This document shows positions 1 through 9,539 of a stretch of 64,000 nucleotides of DNA, piece by piece (the stretch's first letter is position 1; each line of letters opens with the position of its first letter). Both the position numbers and the translations under genes were made by a program. The stretch is taken from the NCBI GenBank assembly GCA_029203185.1, contig CP119310.1:2858001-2922000 (forward strand), written 5' to 3'. The stretch is from Candidatus Chryseobacterium colombiense. Its GTDB lineage: Bacteria; Bacteroidota; Bacteroidia; Flavobacteriales; Weeksellaceae. Under the pieces are notes generated by a model. That model was not told the DNA's origin. It was given only the letters and a program-made list of their open reading frames with translations, and did not search any database.

Positions 1-1668
1 TATGTCATATAAATCTCTTTCAACCGGGATCATTTTAATAAATTGTGCTCTGGAAACAAGAGGTTTCATAGCGAACTGATCTATTTTTACTTTATCATTC
101 CCCAATTCAATATTCGCAATAGTCATGTTATAAAATTGAGTTCTATATGCGAAATTTTTAGTTGAAAACATATAATTCTTCACATCAAATCCCAATCCTG
201 TTCCGTCCGATTTCTGTTTGATTTCCAAATGGTTTAAAGAAGCATTCAAATCGTTAAGCTTCAAAGGTTGATTTCCCTTTTCATACACAATATTTGAATG
301 TTTTACTGTCACCTTATTGACGATAAGAGGAAACTGAATTCCTTTTATTTCTACCTTTTTAGGAGTTGTTTTTTCTTTTTCCTGTGCTTTGAAAATTCCA
401 TTGACGCGATCAACCAAGATCTCATTGATTTCAAGATTGAGTTTTTTATCAATTGTTTCCCATTTATTTATTGTAAAAGCAAGTTGATTTAATTTTAGAT
501 CTGTGCCCGTTTTAGAAGAGGTGATTGCAATATTTCTGAACTCTCCCTTCTTAGGATTCAATCCAAAACTTTCACAAATAATATTTTCTCCATTAAGATA
601 AGCAACATCCTTTCCCGTAGTGCTAAAATCTTTATACCGTAAAGGAATTATTTCTTCCGAAGTGTTTTTACTGAACTCCACTTCATTGATATTCAGATTT
701 AATTCTTTAGCCGAAAAAAGCTTATTTCCATCCGGTTTTATAATCTGAACGGCAGCATTGTCCATTTTGATCCCATTAAGATTGACTTCGAAATTGACAG
801 GTTTTTTATTATTTTTTTTAACCGCCTGAGTGGTATAAACAGTCAGATCAGGATGATGAAAAAATGCCTGGGAAAGCGAAACTCTATTCTTTGTTAAAAC
901 AACATCTTTAAAATCCATTCTCGGAATTCTGAACTGAAAAAGCTGCTTTTTCTGAGGATACTTTTGCTTAAACTGATCAAAGGTTATAAGCGGATCCAGC
1001 GTGAAGTTATCTATTGACATTTGGCCTTTCGAAGTTGTGATTTTATCAATTTTCAATGCATAAATATCATCCGGCTGAAAGAAAAAATTCATTCCTTTAA
1101 TACTGTAGCTGTCAAAAACTACCGGTAGTTTGTTTTCAACCGATTCTTCCGTCATCTGTAAATTCTCAACATATAAATCCAGATCTTCTATCTTCAGAAA
1201 GGGCTGCTTTGTATATTTGAAAATAGTAATTGCTCCTTTGTTAATTCTGATATTCTCAAACATTACCGGTTTTTTCTTTTTTCCGGTTTTTTCATCAACA
1301 GGTTTGGCAAGAATAATATTCAGATTAGGTTTGCCCAGTAAGAGATCCGTAGAGCTTATCCGCTTGTTAAAAAGGGCATCAAAAATTCCGAAACGACTTA
1401 TTTTTAAGGTATCAATAGTCCCCTGAAGTCCTATCACTTCAGTATTTTGAGGATTTTTGTTATTAACTGTAATGCCGGTTACAAAAATATTTCCGGTCGT
1501 AAGATCTACATCTAATATTTTATAGGAAACTTTGTAATCCGTATTTTTTTTAATGTAATCGGGAAGCTTGTTTTTAAGCCAAAAATTAAACCCGAAATTG
1601 GCCAGCAAAACAATCCCAAGTAGTATTGCAGTTGCGATCAGAAACTTTTTTACCCAGGATTTTTTCAT
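1..1668 (-). CDS. AsmA-like membrane-anchored protein, C-terminus cut off by window edge
   Basis: An open reading frame runs from an ATG at 1668 leftwards for 556 codons and is still open at base 1, so the C-terminus lies outside. The protein starts MKKSWVKKF and then has one hydrophobic segment (about residues 9-30), followed by a long beta-rich region with repeated statements such as LNINEVEFS and KITTSKGQMSIDNF. This one-helix plus long periplasmic beta-sheet layout is that of AsmA-like and DUF748 proteins, which are thought to work in the envelope. I infer the family from layout and the N-terminal LPDYIKKNTDYKVSYKILDV type of sequence. Substrate and role are unknown. The next gene, 1698-2495, is on the same strand 29 bp upstream and may be co-transcribed. 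Confidence 0.8.
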   Translation of the reverse strand, partial: MKKSWVKKFLIATAILLGIVLLANFGFNFWLKNKLPDYIKKNTDYKVSYKILDVDLTTGNIFVTGITVNNKNPQNTEVIGLQGTIDTLKISRFGIFDALFNKRISSTDLLLGKPNLNIILAKPVDEKTGKKKKPVMFENIRINKGAITIFKYTKQPFLKIEDLDLYVENLQMTEESVENKLPVVFDSYSIKGMNFFFQPDDIYALKIDKITTSKGQMSIDNFTLDPLITFDQFKQKYPQKKQLFQFRIPRMDFKDVVLTKNRVSLSQAFFHHPDLTVYTTQAVKKNNKKPVNFEVNLNGIKMDNAAVQIIKPDGNKLFSAKELNLNINEVEFSKNTSEEIIPLRYKDFSTTGKDVAYLNGENIICESFGLNPKKGEFRNIAITSSKTGTDLKLNQLAFTINKWETIDKKLNLEINEILVDRVNGIFKAQEKEKTTPKKVEIKGIQFPLIVNKVTVKHSNIVYEKGNQPLKLNDLNASLNHLEIKQKSDGTGLGFDVKNYMFSTKNFAYRTQFYNMTIANIELGNDKVKIDQFAMKPLVSRAQFIKMIPVERDLYDI

Positions 1669-1697
1669 ATTGTGATTTGGTTTATTTTAAATTAATT

Positions 1698-2495
1698 TCA
1701 ATTCCTCACATGCAGTTCTATTACATACCCTTCATGCCCCCTTATATTGATAAAATTCACCCCATCAAAAGCAAGATACTGTCCTTTGATTCCGGTCAGT
1801 TTTCCCGTAAATTCAGGTTTTTTATCTAAAGTAAATGAGCTTACCTTCTCAGGTTTTTCAAAAGGATAGTCAAATTTCCACATATTCTCTCCCTCACTGT
1901 AAAATTTCTGAAAATCTTCAGGGAAATATTCTTTTATTTTTTGCTGGAAATCCGCCAGATCAACATCATCCTCAAAATCATCCTGCAGCATTTTTCGCCA
2001 GTTAGTTTTATCCGGAAGATGCTCTTTCAATGCCACTTCTATCATACCGGCTTCATAGCGGTTTTCTGTCCTTGCAATGGGCAATGCAAAAGTCGCGCCC
2101 TGATCAATCCATCGGGTAGGAATTTGTGTATTTCGGGTTACTCCCACCTTTACATCACCCGTATATGCTAAATATACAGTATGTGGCTGAAGCTGTATTT
2201 CTCTTTCAATTTCCAGATCACGTTCAGCAATTCCCAAATGCGCCGTGGAAAGCTCCGGACGAATGATCGTATCACTTGCGTAAGGACTTTCAAAAAAGCA
2301 GCTTTTACAAAAACCCATTCTGTAAATAGGCTTATTCTCACCACAATTAACACATTGGAAACCTACATGCTTTATCATTAGCTCTTTACCAAATAATTCA
2401 TTCATATGAATTAAATCCCCGGAAAGATTGAGATAGTATTGAATCGGCTCATCATTGAAGCTCGTCATTTTTAAAATTTGCCCTTGAAACTGCAT
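1698..2495 (-). CDS. DUF2797 family protein with zinc-ribbon-like cysteines
   Basis: 265 residues. Four cysteines at 48, 51, 63 and 66 form a CxxC-x11-CxxC pattern likely to bind zinc. A later stretch, HTVYLAYTGDVKVGVTR, resembles the start of a GIY-YIG-like fold, as noted for DUF2797 proteins. The family is widespread in Bacteroidota and has no established function. The start at 2495 gives a normal N-terminus (MQFQGQILKM). It is divergent from the epimerase at 2587, with a 91-bp AT-rich spacer between them; I see no clear TAnnTTTG box for either gene there. Family assignment is confident, activity is not known. Confidence 0.85.
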   Translation of the reverse strand: MQFQGQILKMTSFNDEPIQYYLNLSGDLIHMNELFGKELMIKHVGFQCVNCGENKPIYRMGFCKSCFFESPYASDTIIRPELSTAHLGIAERDLEIEREIQLQPHTVYLAYTGDVKVGVTRNTQIPTRWIDQGATFALPIARTENRYEAGMIEVALKEHLPDKTNWRKMLQDDFEDDVDLADFQQKIKEYFPEDFQKFYSEGENMWKFDYPFEKPEKVSSFTLDKKPEFTGKLTGIKGQYLAFDGVNFINIRGHEGYVIELHVRN

Positions 2496-2586
2496 AATAT
2501 TGAATAGTATTACTTTTTTAAGTAAATTTAATGAATTAAAATTTGAAAACTTAATTTTATAGTTTTTGTAAAAGTAAAAAACGCAG

Positions 2587-3627
2587 ATGAATTATCTTGT
2601 TACAGGAGGAAGTGGCTTTATCGGTTCTCATTTGATTGAAAAATTATTGAAAAATGGACATTCTGTCATAAACATTGACAACTTCGATGATTTTTATGAT
2701 TATAAAATAAAAATCAGGAATACTTTAGAATCTATTGGTAATAATTCCGATTTTGAGTTTTCAGAGAAAAAGAACGACTTAGCAAAACTTTCCTCTATAG
2801 TAGAATCCTCTAATTACAAGTTATACACCGATGATATCCGGAATAAAGATGCCTTAAAAACCATATTTGAAAATCACACCGTTGATCTTGTTATTCACTT
2901 AGCTGCTTTAGCAGGCGTTCGTCCATCAATAGAAAGACCGTTAGAATATGAAGAAGTAAATATAAAAGGAACGATGAATCTTTGGGAGCTCTGTAAAGAA
3001 TTCCATATTAAAAAATTCATTAATGCATCTTCATCAAGTGTTTATGGAAATAATGAAAAAGTGCCCTTCAATGAAACCGACAATGTGGACCAACCCATTT
3101 CTCCTTATGCAGCCACTAAAAGATGTGTAGAAGTTCTTGGACACGTCTATTATAATCTATACAACATAGATAGTATTCATCTTCGCTTTTTCACAGTTTA
3201 CGGACCTAGACAACGACCAGATCTTGCGATTTATAAATTTACAAAACTTATTACTGAAGAAAAGGAAATTCCTTTTTACGGAGATGGGAATACTTCCAGA
3301 GATTACACCTATATCGATGATATTATTGACGGAATTCTTAAGTCCATCGTTTATTTAGAAAACAATTCGGGTTTATATGAGATCATCAATCTTGGAGAAA
3401 GCGAGGTTGTCAGTTTAAATGAAATGCTTTCTTCCCTAGAAGATACTTTGAAAAAATCTGCCATTAAAAAAAATCTGCCAATGCAGCCCGGAGATGTCCT
3501 TAAAACCAATGCTGATATTACAAAAGCCAAGACATTAATTGGCTATAAACCTGACACCAACTTCCAAAATGGCATAAAAAAATTTGTGGAATGGTTTTTG
3601 AGAAATGACATTCAAACAAACCCTTAA
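2587..3627 (+). CDS. NAD-dependent epimerase, probably UDP-glucuronate 4-epimerase
   Basis: 346 residues, an extended short-chain dehydrogenase/reductase. The Rossmann motif GGSGFIG is at residues 7-13. The catalytic set is visible: serines near 150 in ASSSSVYG, and Tyr174 and Lys178 in SPYAATKR. The insertion after DNFDDFYDYKIK and the substrate-loop text FFTVYGPRQRPDLAIYKF match UDP-glucuronate 4-epimerases, which interconvert UDP-glucuronate and UDP-galacturonate for surface polysaccharides. Other UDP-hexose epimerases are possible. No polysaccharide cluster surrounds it here; it stands alone before the DUF2795 gene, so it may be a housekeeping copy or the edge of a cluster elsewhere. Confidence 0.85.
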   Translation: MNYLVTGGSGFIGSHLIEKLLKNGHSVINIDNFDDFYDYKIKIRNTLESIGNNSDFEFSEKKNDLAKLSSIVESSNYKLYTDDIRNKDALKTIFENHTVDLVIHLAALAGVRPSIERPLEYEEVNIKGTMNLWELCKEFHIKKFINASSSSVYGNNEKVPFNETDNVDQPISPYAATKRCVEVLGHVYYNLYNIDSIHLRFFTVYGPRQRPDLAIYKFTKLITEEKEIPFYGDGNTSRDYTYIDDIIDGILKSIVYLENNSGLYEIINLGESEVVSLNEMLSSLEDTLKKSAIKKNLPMQPGDVLKTNADITKAKTLIGYKPDTNFQNGIKKFVEWFLRNDIQTNP

Positions 3628-3726
3628 TAATGATTGTAAAACACTTGTTAAAGGGTGAATGAACAAAAATTAATAAAAAGAGTTGAAAATCAAGTATAAA
3701 AAAGCATATAATATAAGCTATTTTTA

Positions 3727-3734
3727 TACTTTTG
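3727..3734 (+). promoter_or_regulatory. -7 promoter element (TACTTTTG) for the DUF2795 gene
   Basis: TACTTTTG matches the Bacteroidota -7 consensus TAnnTTTG exactly and lies 18 nt before the ATG at 3753. I see no clear TTG at the expected -33 spacing. Confidence 0.6.
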
Positions 3735-3752
3735 CAAAAAAATTAGAAAATT

Positions 3753-3974
3753 ATGTACTGGACATTAGAATTAGCTTCTTACTTAAGTGACGCACCTTGG
3801 CCGATGACAAAGGCAGAGCTTATCGACTACGCAATCAGAACTGGTGCACCGATGGAAGTAGTAGAAAATCTTCAGGCAATCGAAGATGAAGGGGAAATTT
3901 ATGACGCAATCGATGAGATCTGGAGTGATTATCCTACGGACGAGGATTATCTTTGGAACGAAGACGAATATTAA
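3753..3974 (+). CDS. Small acidic DUF2795 protein
   Basis: 73 residues, rich in Asp and Glu, no signal peptide or membrane segment. The text YWTLELASYLSDAPWP and the following ELIDYAIRTGAP are the hallmark of the short DUF2795 proteins found next to secA in many Flavobacteriia. Function is unknown; the DUF2795 fold is proposed to be a small helical unit. It has its own -7 box and a terminator after it, so it is probably a monocistronic gene separate from secA. Confidence 0.85.
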   Translation: MYWTLELASYLSDAPWPMTKAELIDYAIRTGAPMEVVENLQAIEDEGEIYDAIDEIWSDYPTDEDYLWNEDEY

Positions 3975-3984
3975 TTAAAGCATC

Positions 3985-4014
3985 AAGCTTTAGGCAATAG
4001 CTTAGAGCTTTTTT
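3985..4014 (+). terminator. Probable intrinsic terminator after the DUF2795 gene
   Basis: AAGCTTTAG (3985-3993) pairs with TTAGAGCTT (4002-4010), with two G-U pairs and an 8-nt loop, followed by TTTTTT. The stem is not strong. Confidence 0.55.
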
Positions 4015-4098
4015 GCACTTTTTAAATATCAATTTTACACGATAAGTGTTATTAAAAACGCTTAAAGTATATCGCTTTAGGCATAAAGTAAAAATTTT

Positions 4099-7000
4099 AT
4101 GAGTTTTTTAAACAAAGTTCTTAAGGGGTTTTTGGGAGACAAGAAAGCGCAGGACCTAAAAGAAGTAAAAAAAGTTGTAACAAAAATCAAAGCTGTTGAA
4201 CCAGGAATTCAGCAATTGTCTGATGATGGTTTAAGAGAGAAAACTGCTGAGTTTAAAGAAAATATTAAATCTGCAACCAGCAAAATCACAGCTCAAATAG
4301 AACAGATTCAAGAGCAGATAAAAAATTCAACCAACGTTGATGAAAAAGAAGCTCTTTTTTCAAAGATTGAGACTCTAAAAAAAGAATCATACGAAATTGA
4401 AGAGAAAGTTCTGGGACAAATTCTTCCCGAAGTATTTGCTTTGGTAAAAGAAACAGCAAGAAGATGGGCACAGAACGGAGAAATCCGTGTAACGGCTTCT
4501 GACTGGGACAGACAGTTAGCTGCTGCCGGAAAAGATTTCGTAGAAATTCAGGGAGATCAAGCGGTTTGGAAAAACTCATGGGATGCTGCCGGAACACCTG
4601 TAAACTGGGATATGGTACATTACGATGTTCAGTTTATTGGAGGGGTTATTCTTCACAGCGGTAAAATTGCCGAAATGGCAACCGGTGAAGGTAAAACTTT
4701 GGTAGGTACGCTTCCAATTTTCTTAAATGCACTTCCGGGAAGAGGAGTTCACGTTGTAACAGTAAACGACTATCTTGCAAAAAGAGACTCGGCTTGGATG
4801 GGACCATTGTATCAGTTCCACGGAATGTCGATCGACTGTATTGATAACCACCAACCGAACTCAGACGGAAGAAGAAAAGCATACAACTCAGACATCACTT
4901 ACGGAACCAATAACGAATTTGGTTTCGATTATCTGAGAGACAATATGGTAACTTCACCTTCAGAACTGGTACAAAGAGAATTAAACTTTGCTATCGTGGA
5001 TGAGGTTGACTCTGTATTGGTAGATGATGCAAGAACACCATTAATTATTTCAGGTCCGGTTCCGCAAGGAGACAGACAGGAATTTGATGTTCTGAAACCT
5101 TCTATCGACAGAATCGTTGAAGTTCAGAAAAAAACAGTTTCCACGATCTTTAATGAGGCGAAAAAATTAATCGCTGCCGGAAACACAAAAGAAGGAGGAT
5201 TCAAATTGCTTCAGGCATACAGAGGTCTTCCTAAAAACAGACAATTAATCAAATTCTTATCAGAAAGCGGAAACCGTGCATTGCTTCAGAAAGTTGAAGC
5301 TCAATATATGCAGGACAACAACCGTGATATGCCAATCGTAGATAAGGATCTTTACTTCGTTATCGAAGAAAAGAACAATCAGGTTGACTTAACAGACAAA
5401 GGTGTTGAATACATGTCTCAAGGAAACTCTGATCCAAACTTCTTCGTTCTTCCTGATATCGGAACTGAAATCGCTGAACTTGAGGCCAAAAACTTATCTA
5501 AAGAAGAAGAATTTGAGGCTAAAGAAAGATTGTTCTCTGATTTTGCTGAAAAATCTGAAAGAGTTCACACGATGAGCCAGTTGCTTAAAGCCTATACATT
5601 ATTCGAAAAAGATGATGAGTATGTAGTGATTGACGGTGAAGTAAAAATCGTTGACGAGCAAACAGGTCGTATCATGGAAGGAAGACGTTATTCTGACGGT
5701 CTTCACCAGGCAATCGAAGCTAAGGAAAATGTAAAAATTGAAGCGGCAACACAGACTTTTGCAACTGTTACCCTTCAGAATTATTTCCGTATGTACAACA
5801 AACTTGCGGGGATGACTGGTACTGCAGAAACAGAAGCAGGTGAGCTTTGGGAAATTTATAAATTAGACGTTGTGGTAATTCCTACCAACCGTCCGATTTT
5901 GAGACATGATAAACAAGATTTAGTTTACAAAACTAACAGAGAAAAATACAACGCTGTAATTGAAGAAGTTGAAAGATTAACGGCTGCAGGAAGACCCGTA
6001 TTGGTAGGTACAACTTCAGTTGAAATTTCTCAATTATTATCAAAAGCGCTTCAATTAAGAAAAATTCCACATCAGGTTTTAAACGCGAAACTTCACAAAA
6101 AAGAAGCGGAAATCGTTGCAGGAGCAGGACAACCGGGAGTTGTGACTATCGCAACCAACATGGCGGGTCGTGGAACGGATATTAAGCTTTCGAAAGAGGT
6201 AAAAGAATCTGGAGGTTTAGCTATTATCGGAACAGAAAGACACGATTCAAGACGTGTTGACAGACAGTTAAGAGGTAGAGCGGGACGTCAAGGAGACCCA
6301 GGTAGTTCTCAGTTCTACGTATCTTTAGAAGATAATTTGATGCGTCTATTCGGTTCTGAAAGAATCGCTAAAATGATGGACAGAATGGGTCATAAAGAAG
6401 GTGAAGTTATTCAGCATTCTATGATCTCTAAATCTATCGAAAGAGCTCAGAAAAAAGTAGAAGAAAATAACTTCGGAACAAGAAAAAGACTTCTTGAATA
6501 TGATGACGTAATGAACAAACAACGTGACGTGATCTACAAGAGAAGAAAGAATGCCTTATTCGGAGATCACCTGAAGTATGACATTACAAACATGATTTTC
6601 GATGTTGCCAATTCTATCGTTGCGAAAGGAAAAGCTACAGGAAACTTTAAGGATTTCGAGTATGAAATCATCAAGACTTTCACTATGGAATCTCCTGTTT
6701 CCGAGAATGATTTCAAGAGTAAAAATATTCAGGAGTTAACGAATATTCTATTCAAGGCAGCTCAGGATGATTATCAAATGAAACTGAACTTGCTGAAAGA
6801 AAAGTCATTCCCTATCATTGAGAATGTGTATCAGAATCAAGGTTCAATGTTTAAAATGATTCAGGTCCCTTTTACAGACGGTCATAAAACAATGACGATC
6901 GTTGCAGATCTTAAAGAAGCTTATGAAACGAAGTGCGAAAGTTTAGTCAATGATTTCGAAAAGAATATCACGTTATCAATTATCGACGAAAACTGGAAAC

Positions 7001-7173
7001 TTCACCTTCGTGAAATGGATGACTTAAGAAGATCATCTCAGGGAGCTGTTTACGAACAGAAAGATCCGTTGGTAATCTACAAACAGGAATCTTTCCACTT
7101 ATTCAGTGAAATGATCGACAAATTGAATAAAGAAATTATTTCATTCTTATACAAAGGAGAAATTCCTGCCTAA
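4099..7173 (+). CDS. secA: Preprotein translocase ATPase SecA
   Basis: 1024 residues, longer than the roughly 900 of E. coli SecA. SecA is the motor ATPase that drives unfolded preproteins through SecYEG. Walker A is GEGKT near residues 196-200, the DEAD-like box DEVDS is near 301, and the second motor domain has NMAGRGTDIKL and the QLRGRAGRQGDPG arginine-finger text. Extra length comes from a helical insert near residues 55-105 and another near 360-440, both seen in Bacteroidota SecA. The C-terminus ends SFLYKGEIPA without the CxCx8CH zinc tail that binds SecB in proteobacteria. It is a single-gene unit ended by the hairpin at 7196. Confidence 0.97.
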   Translation: MSFLNKVLKGFLGDKKAQDLKEVKKVVTKIKAVEPGIQQLSDDGLREKTAEFKENIKSATSKITAQIEQIQEQIKNSTNVDEKEALFSKIETLKKESYEIEEKVLGQILPEVFALVKETARRWAQNGEIRVTASDWDRQLAAAGKDFVEIQGDQAVWKNSWDAAGTPVNWDMVHYDVQFIGGVILHSGKIAEMATGEGKTLVGTLPIFLNALPGRGVHVVTVNDYLAKRDSAWMGPLYQFHGMSIDCIDNHQPNSDGRRKAYNSDITYGTNNEFGFDYLRDNMVTSPSELVQRELNFAIVDEVDSVLVDDARTPLIISGPVPQGDRQEFDVLKPSIDRIVEVQKKTVSTIFNEAKKLIAAGNTKEGGFKLLQAYRGLPKNRQLIKFLSESGNRALLQKVEAQYMQDNNRDMPIVDKDLYFVIEEKNNQVDLTDKGVEYMSQGNSDPNFFVLPDIGTEIAELEAKNLSKEEEFEAKERLFSDFAEKSERVHTMSQLLKAYTLFEKDDEYVVIDGEVKIVDEQTGRIMEGRRYSDGLHQAIEAKENVKIEAATQTFATVTLQNYFRMYNKLAGMTGTAETEAGELWEIYKLDVVVIPTNRPILRHDKQDLVYKTNREKYNAVIEEVERLTAAGRPVLVGTTSVEISQLLSKALQLRKIPHQVLNAKLHKKEAEIVAGAGQPGVVTIATNMAGRGTDIKLSKEVKESGGLAIIGTERHDSRRVDRQLRGRAGRQGDPGSSQFYVSLEDNLMRLFGSERIAKMMDRMGHKEGEVIQHSMISKSIERAQKKVEENNFGTRKRLLEYDDVMNKQRDVIYKRRKNALFGDHLKYDITNMIFDVANSIVAKGKATGNFKDFEYEIIKTFTMESPVSENDFKSKNIQELTNILFKAAQDDYQMKLNLLKEKSFPIIENVYQNQGSMFKMIQVPFTDGHKTMTIVADLKEAYETKCESLVNDFEKNITLSIIDENWKLHLREMDDLRRSSQGAVYEQKDPLVIYKQESFHLFSEMIDKLNKEIISFLYKGEIPA

Positions 7174-7195
7174 GAAAAATAATTAATTCATATAC

Positions 7196-7232
7196 AAACC
7201 CCGCTTCAATACATATTGTTGTGGGGTTTTAT
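7196..7232 (+). terminator. Intrinsic terminator after secA
   Basis: AAACCCCGC (7196-7204) pairs with GTGGGGTTT (7221-7229) with a 16-nt loop, and T residues follow. Confidence 0.7.
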
Positions 7233-7299
7233 TATTTAGTGTATAATAATTTTATGATAAATATCAATTTTATTATTTATTTAGAATAATTAAAAACAA

Positions 7300-7307
7300 T
7301 ATATTTG
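7300..7307 (+). promoter_or_regulatory. -7 promoter element (TATATTTG) for the siderophore receptor
   Basis: TATATTTG is an exact TAnnTTTG match, 16 nt before the ATG at 7324. The AT-rich stretch before it (7270-7299) includes TTTAGAATAATTAAA, a possible but imperfect iron-regulator site that I do not call. Confidence 0.65.
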
Positions 7308-7323
7308 CATAAAATTTTGTTTC

Positions 7324-9498
7324 ATGAAAAATGTACTGATCTGTGCTTCATTGTTGGGTTCTATGCTAACGTTTGCTCAGGAGAAAAAAGATTCTACAAC
7401 TACAAAAAATATAGAGGAAGTTATCATCAACAAAATGGTGAAAAAACTCGATACTGAATCTTCCAACAAAATGCCAGTAAAGTTCATAGAAAATCCACAA
7501 GTCTATTCTTCTATTGATAAAGGGATCTTGGAAAATGAAAATATTTTTACTGTAGATGATGCTTACAGGAATGTAACCGGTTTGCAGAAAATGTGGAATC
7601 CTACCGGAAGAGCCGGAGATGGTGGTTCATTCTTCGTTTTGAGGGGTTTTCCTTCACAAGCTTCTACAAGAAATGGCGTGGTTGCACCCGTTACTTCCAC
7701 AATTGATGCAATCAATGTTGAAACGTTGGAATTTCTAAAAGGTCCGGTCGGAACACTCTACGGAAGTACGGTTGCTTCGTACGGTGGCCTTATTAATAGA
7801 GTTACCAAAAAACCACAGCAAAATTTCTTTGGCGCAGTCTCTGCTTCTGCAGGAAGTTACAATACTTACAGAACAACTGCCGATATTAATGCACCAATTA
7901 CAAAAGACTTGTTTTTCCGTATAAATACTGCATATACAAATGAAGGAAATTTCACAAAAACCGATGCAAAAAATCAATATACAACATTCGCCCCAAGTTT
8001 AACTTGGAATGTTTCCGACAAACTTCAGTTGAATGTAGATTATGAATTGTTTGACAACCGAGTAACGGCAAATCCTTATTTCTTCTATCTTTCTCCCAAC
8101 TCTTTGAACCAAATCAACAATATGAAAGATTTAGAAAAAGCGGCGGGTTTGAATTATAAAGAATCTTACACCGGAAACGATTTGTACATGACAGCCAGAA
8201 ACTCTAATATTTTCGGAAATGCAAAGTGGAAAATCAATGATAATATAACTTCAAACACTTATATAAATAATTCAGATTCTTATTCCGACGGTTACAATCC
8301 ATATTTTTCGATTTCTTACACAGGAGGACAATATATGATTGCCAGAGCAGACCAGTCTACAAACGACAGTAAAAAATCTTGGTTCCAAATTCAACAAAAC
8401 TTCAATTTCAATTATGATTTTTCAAACGGAATGAAAAACAAAACGGTTGTTGGTTTTGATTATATGAGAACTACAGAAAGATTGAAATACAAATATTTGA
8501 ATAAAAATGTAGATTCTTATTTGACCAATGGTGCTTCTGACTATATTGCAGTTTCAGGTGCAGATTATTCCGGAATGAATGCCACTGCTTTGTCTGCACT
8601 TTATGCAAATTCTGCAAATTTTTCAACTTGGGATTATTTGAGAGATTTGAATACCTATTCAGGATATATTTCCAATTTATTTACTCCGATTGCAAATTTG
8701 CACATTATGGCAGGACTTCGTTATGAAAACAATGATTATTTGGGTGGAATGTCTGGACCAAATGCGGAGAAAGCATTCAACCAATCTGCATTTTCGCCAA
8801 AAGCAGGAATTGTTTACGAAATCGTGAAAGATAAATTCTCGGTTTTCGGAAACTACCAGAACTCTTTCAAATCTAACGGATATTATACTTTTGATACAGC
8901 AGGAAACACAACTTTATCAGATCCTGAAAGAGGAAATCAGTTTGAAGGAGGTTTCAAAGCAAGCTTATTTAAAAACAGATTCAATGCAACGGTTTCTTAC
9001 TATAACATCAAAGTGAAAAACCAATTGCTTTATACCGGAGAATATGCTCCAAACTTTGTTTCAGTTCAAAAACAGGCCGCTTCTACACTCAGCAAAGGAT
9101 TCGAGTTGGAAGTTAATGCATATCTTGTAAAAGGGTTTTCTTTCGTCGGAGGTTTGGCTTATAATGATACTGTTGATGAAGCTAATAATACAAGACCAAC
9201 AACAGCAGGTTCTTTCTGGAATGCAAACTTCAACTTGGCTTATCAATTTGTTGATGGAAAAGTAAAAGGACTAGGATTCGGATTCGGTGGAAATTATGCT
9301 AGCGACAATAATGTAACCGGAGATTTTATTTTACCAAAATATTTCGTTTTGAATGCCAATGCGTTTTACGATGCAAAGAAATTCAGAATCGGAGTTAAAG
9401 TTGACAACTTCACAAATGAACATTATTGGACAGGGTATTCCACAGCAAATCCTCAAAAATTGGCAAACTTCTTAGGAACAATTGCTTATAAATTCTAA
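7324..9498 (+). CDS. TonB-dependent siderophore receptor
   Basis: 724 residues. A signal peptide of about 19 residues ends at LTFAQ. A plug domain follows (about 55-160; FTVDDAYRNVTGLQ, FVLRGFPSQASTRNGV, LEFLKGPVGTLYGS) and then a 22-strand-type beta-barrel ending in LGTIAYKF, with the terminal Phe expected of outer-membrane barrels. The plug text is that of ferric-siderophore receptors (FhuA/FpvA class). The substrate cannot be read from sequence. It lies directly before two PepSY membrane proteins, a pairing that fits uptake of ferric siderophore followed by reductive release of iron. An inter-gene hairpin at 9509 may lower expression of the downstream pair relative to the receptor. Confidence 0.93.
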   Translation: MKNVLICASLLGSMLTFAQEKKDSTTTKNIEEVIINKMVKKLDTESSNKMPVKFIENPQVYSSIDKGILENENIFTVDDAYRNVTGLQKMWNPTGRAGDGGSFFVLRGFPSQASTRNGVVAPVTSTIDAINVETLEFLKGPVGTLYGSTVASYGGLINRVTKKPQQNFFGAVSASAGSYNTYRTTADINAPITKDLFFRINTAYTNEGNFTKTDAKNQYTTFAPSLTWNVSDKLQLNVDYELFDNRVTANPYFFYLSPNSLNQINNMKDLEKAAGLNYKESYTGNDLYMTARNSNIFGNAKWKINDNITSNTYINNSDSYSDGYNPYFSISYTGGQYMIARADQSTNDSKKSWFQIQQNFNFNYDFSNGMKNKTVVGFDYMRTTERLKYKYLNKNVDSYLTNGASDYIAVSGADYSGMNATALSALYANSANFSTWDYLRDLNTYSGYISNLFTPIANLHIMAGLRYENNDYLGGMSGPNAEKAFNQSAFSPKAGIVYEIVKDKFSVFGNYQNSFKSNGYYTFDTAGNTTLSDPERGNQFEGGFKASLFKNRFNATVSYYNIKVKNQLLYTGEYAPNFVSVQKQAASTLSKGFELEVNAYLVKGFSFVGGLAYNDTVDEANNTRPTTAGSFWNANFNLAYQFVDGKVKGLGFGFGGNYASDNNVTGDFILPKYFVLNANAFYDAKKFRIGVKVDNFTNEHYWTGYSTANPQKLANFLGTIAYKF

Positions 9499-9508
9499 AA
9501 TATAAACT

Positions 9509-9536
9509 AAAAGCTAATCTCAAAGGTTAGCTTTTT
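9509..9536 (+). terminator. Terminator-like hairpin between receptor and PepSY genes
   Basis: AAAAGCTAATC (9509-9519) pairs with GGTTAGCTTTT (9525-9535; one G-U pair), leaving a 5-nt loop, and a T run ends 4 nt before the next ATG at 9540. Only 41 bp separate the two genes and I see no promoter in them, so the downstream genes most likely depend on read-through. Confidence 0.6.
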
Positions 9537-9539
9537 ACT

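Noticed and set aside
1130..1426. Plus-strand ORFs in the first 1.7 kb and other opposite-strand frames inside known genes
   Set aside because: They lie antisense to, or out of frame within, clear coding sequences and show no family character.
7276..7296. Possible iron-regulator (Fur-like) site before the siderophore receptor
   Set aside because: TTTAGAATAATTAAA has only matching ends as a palindrome; too weak to call in AT-rich DNA.
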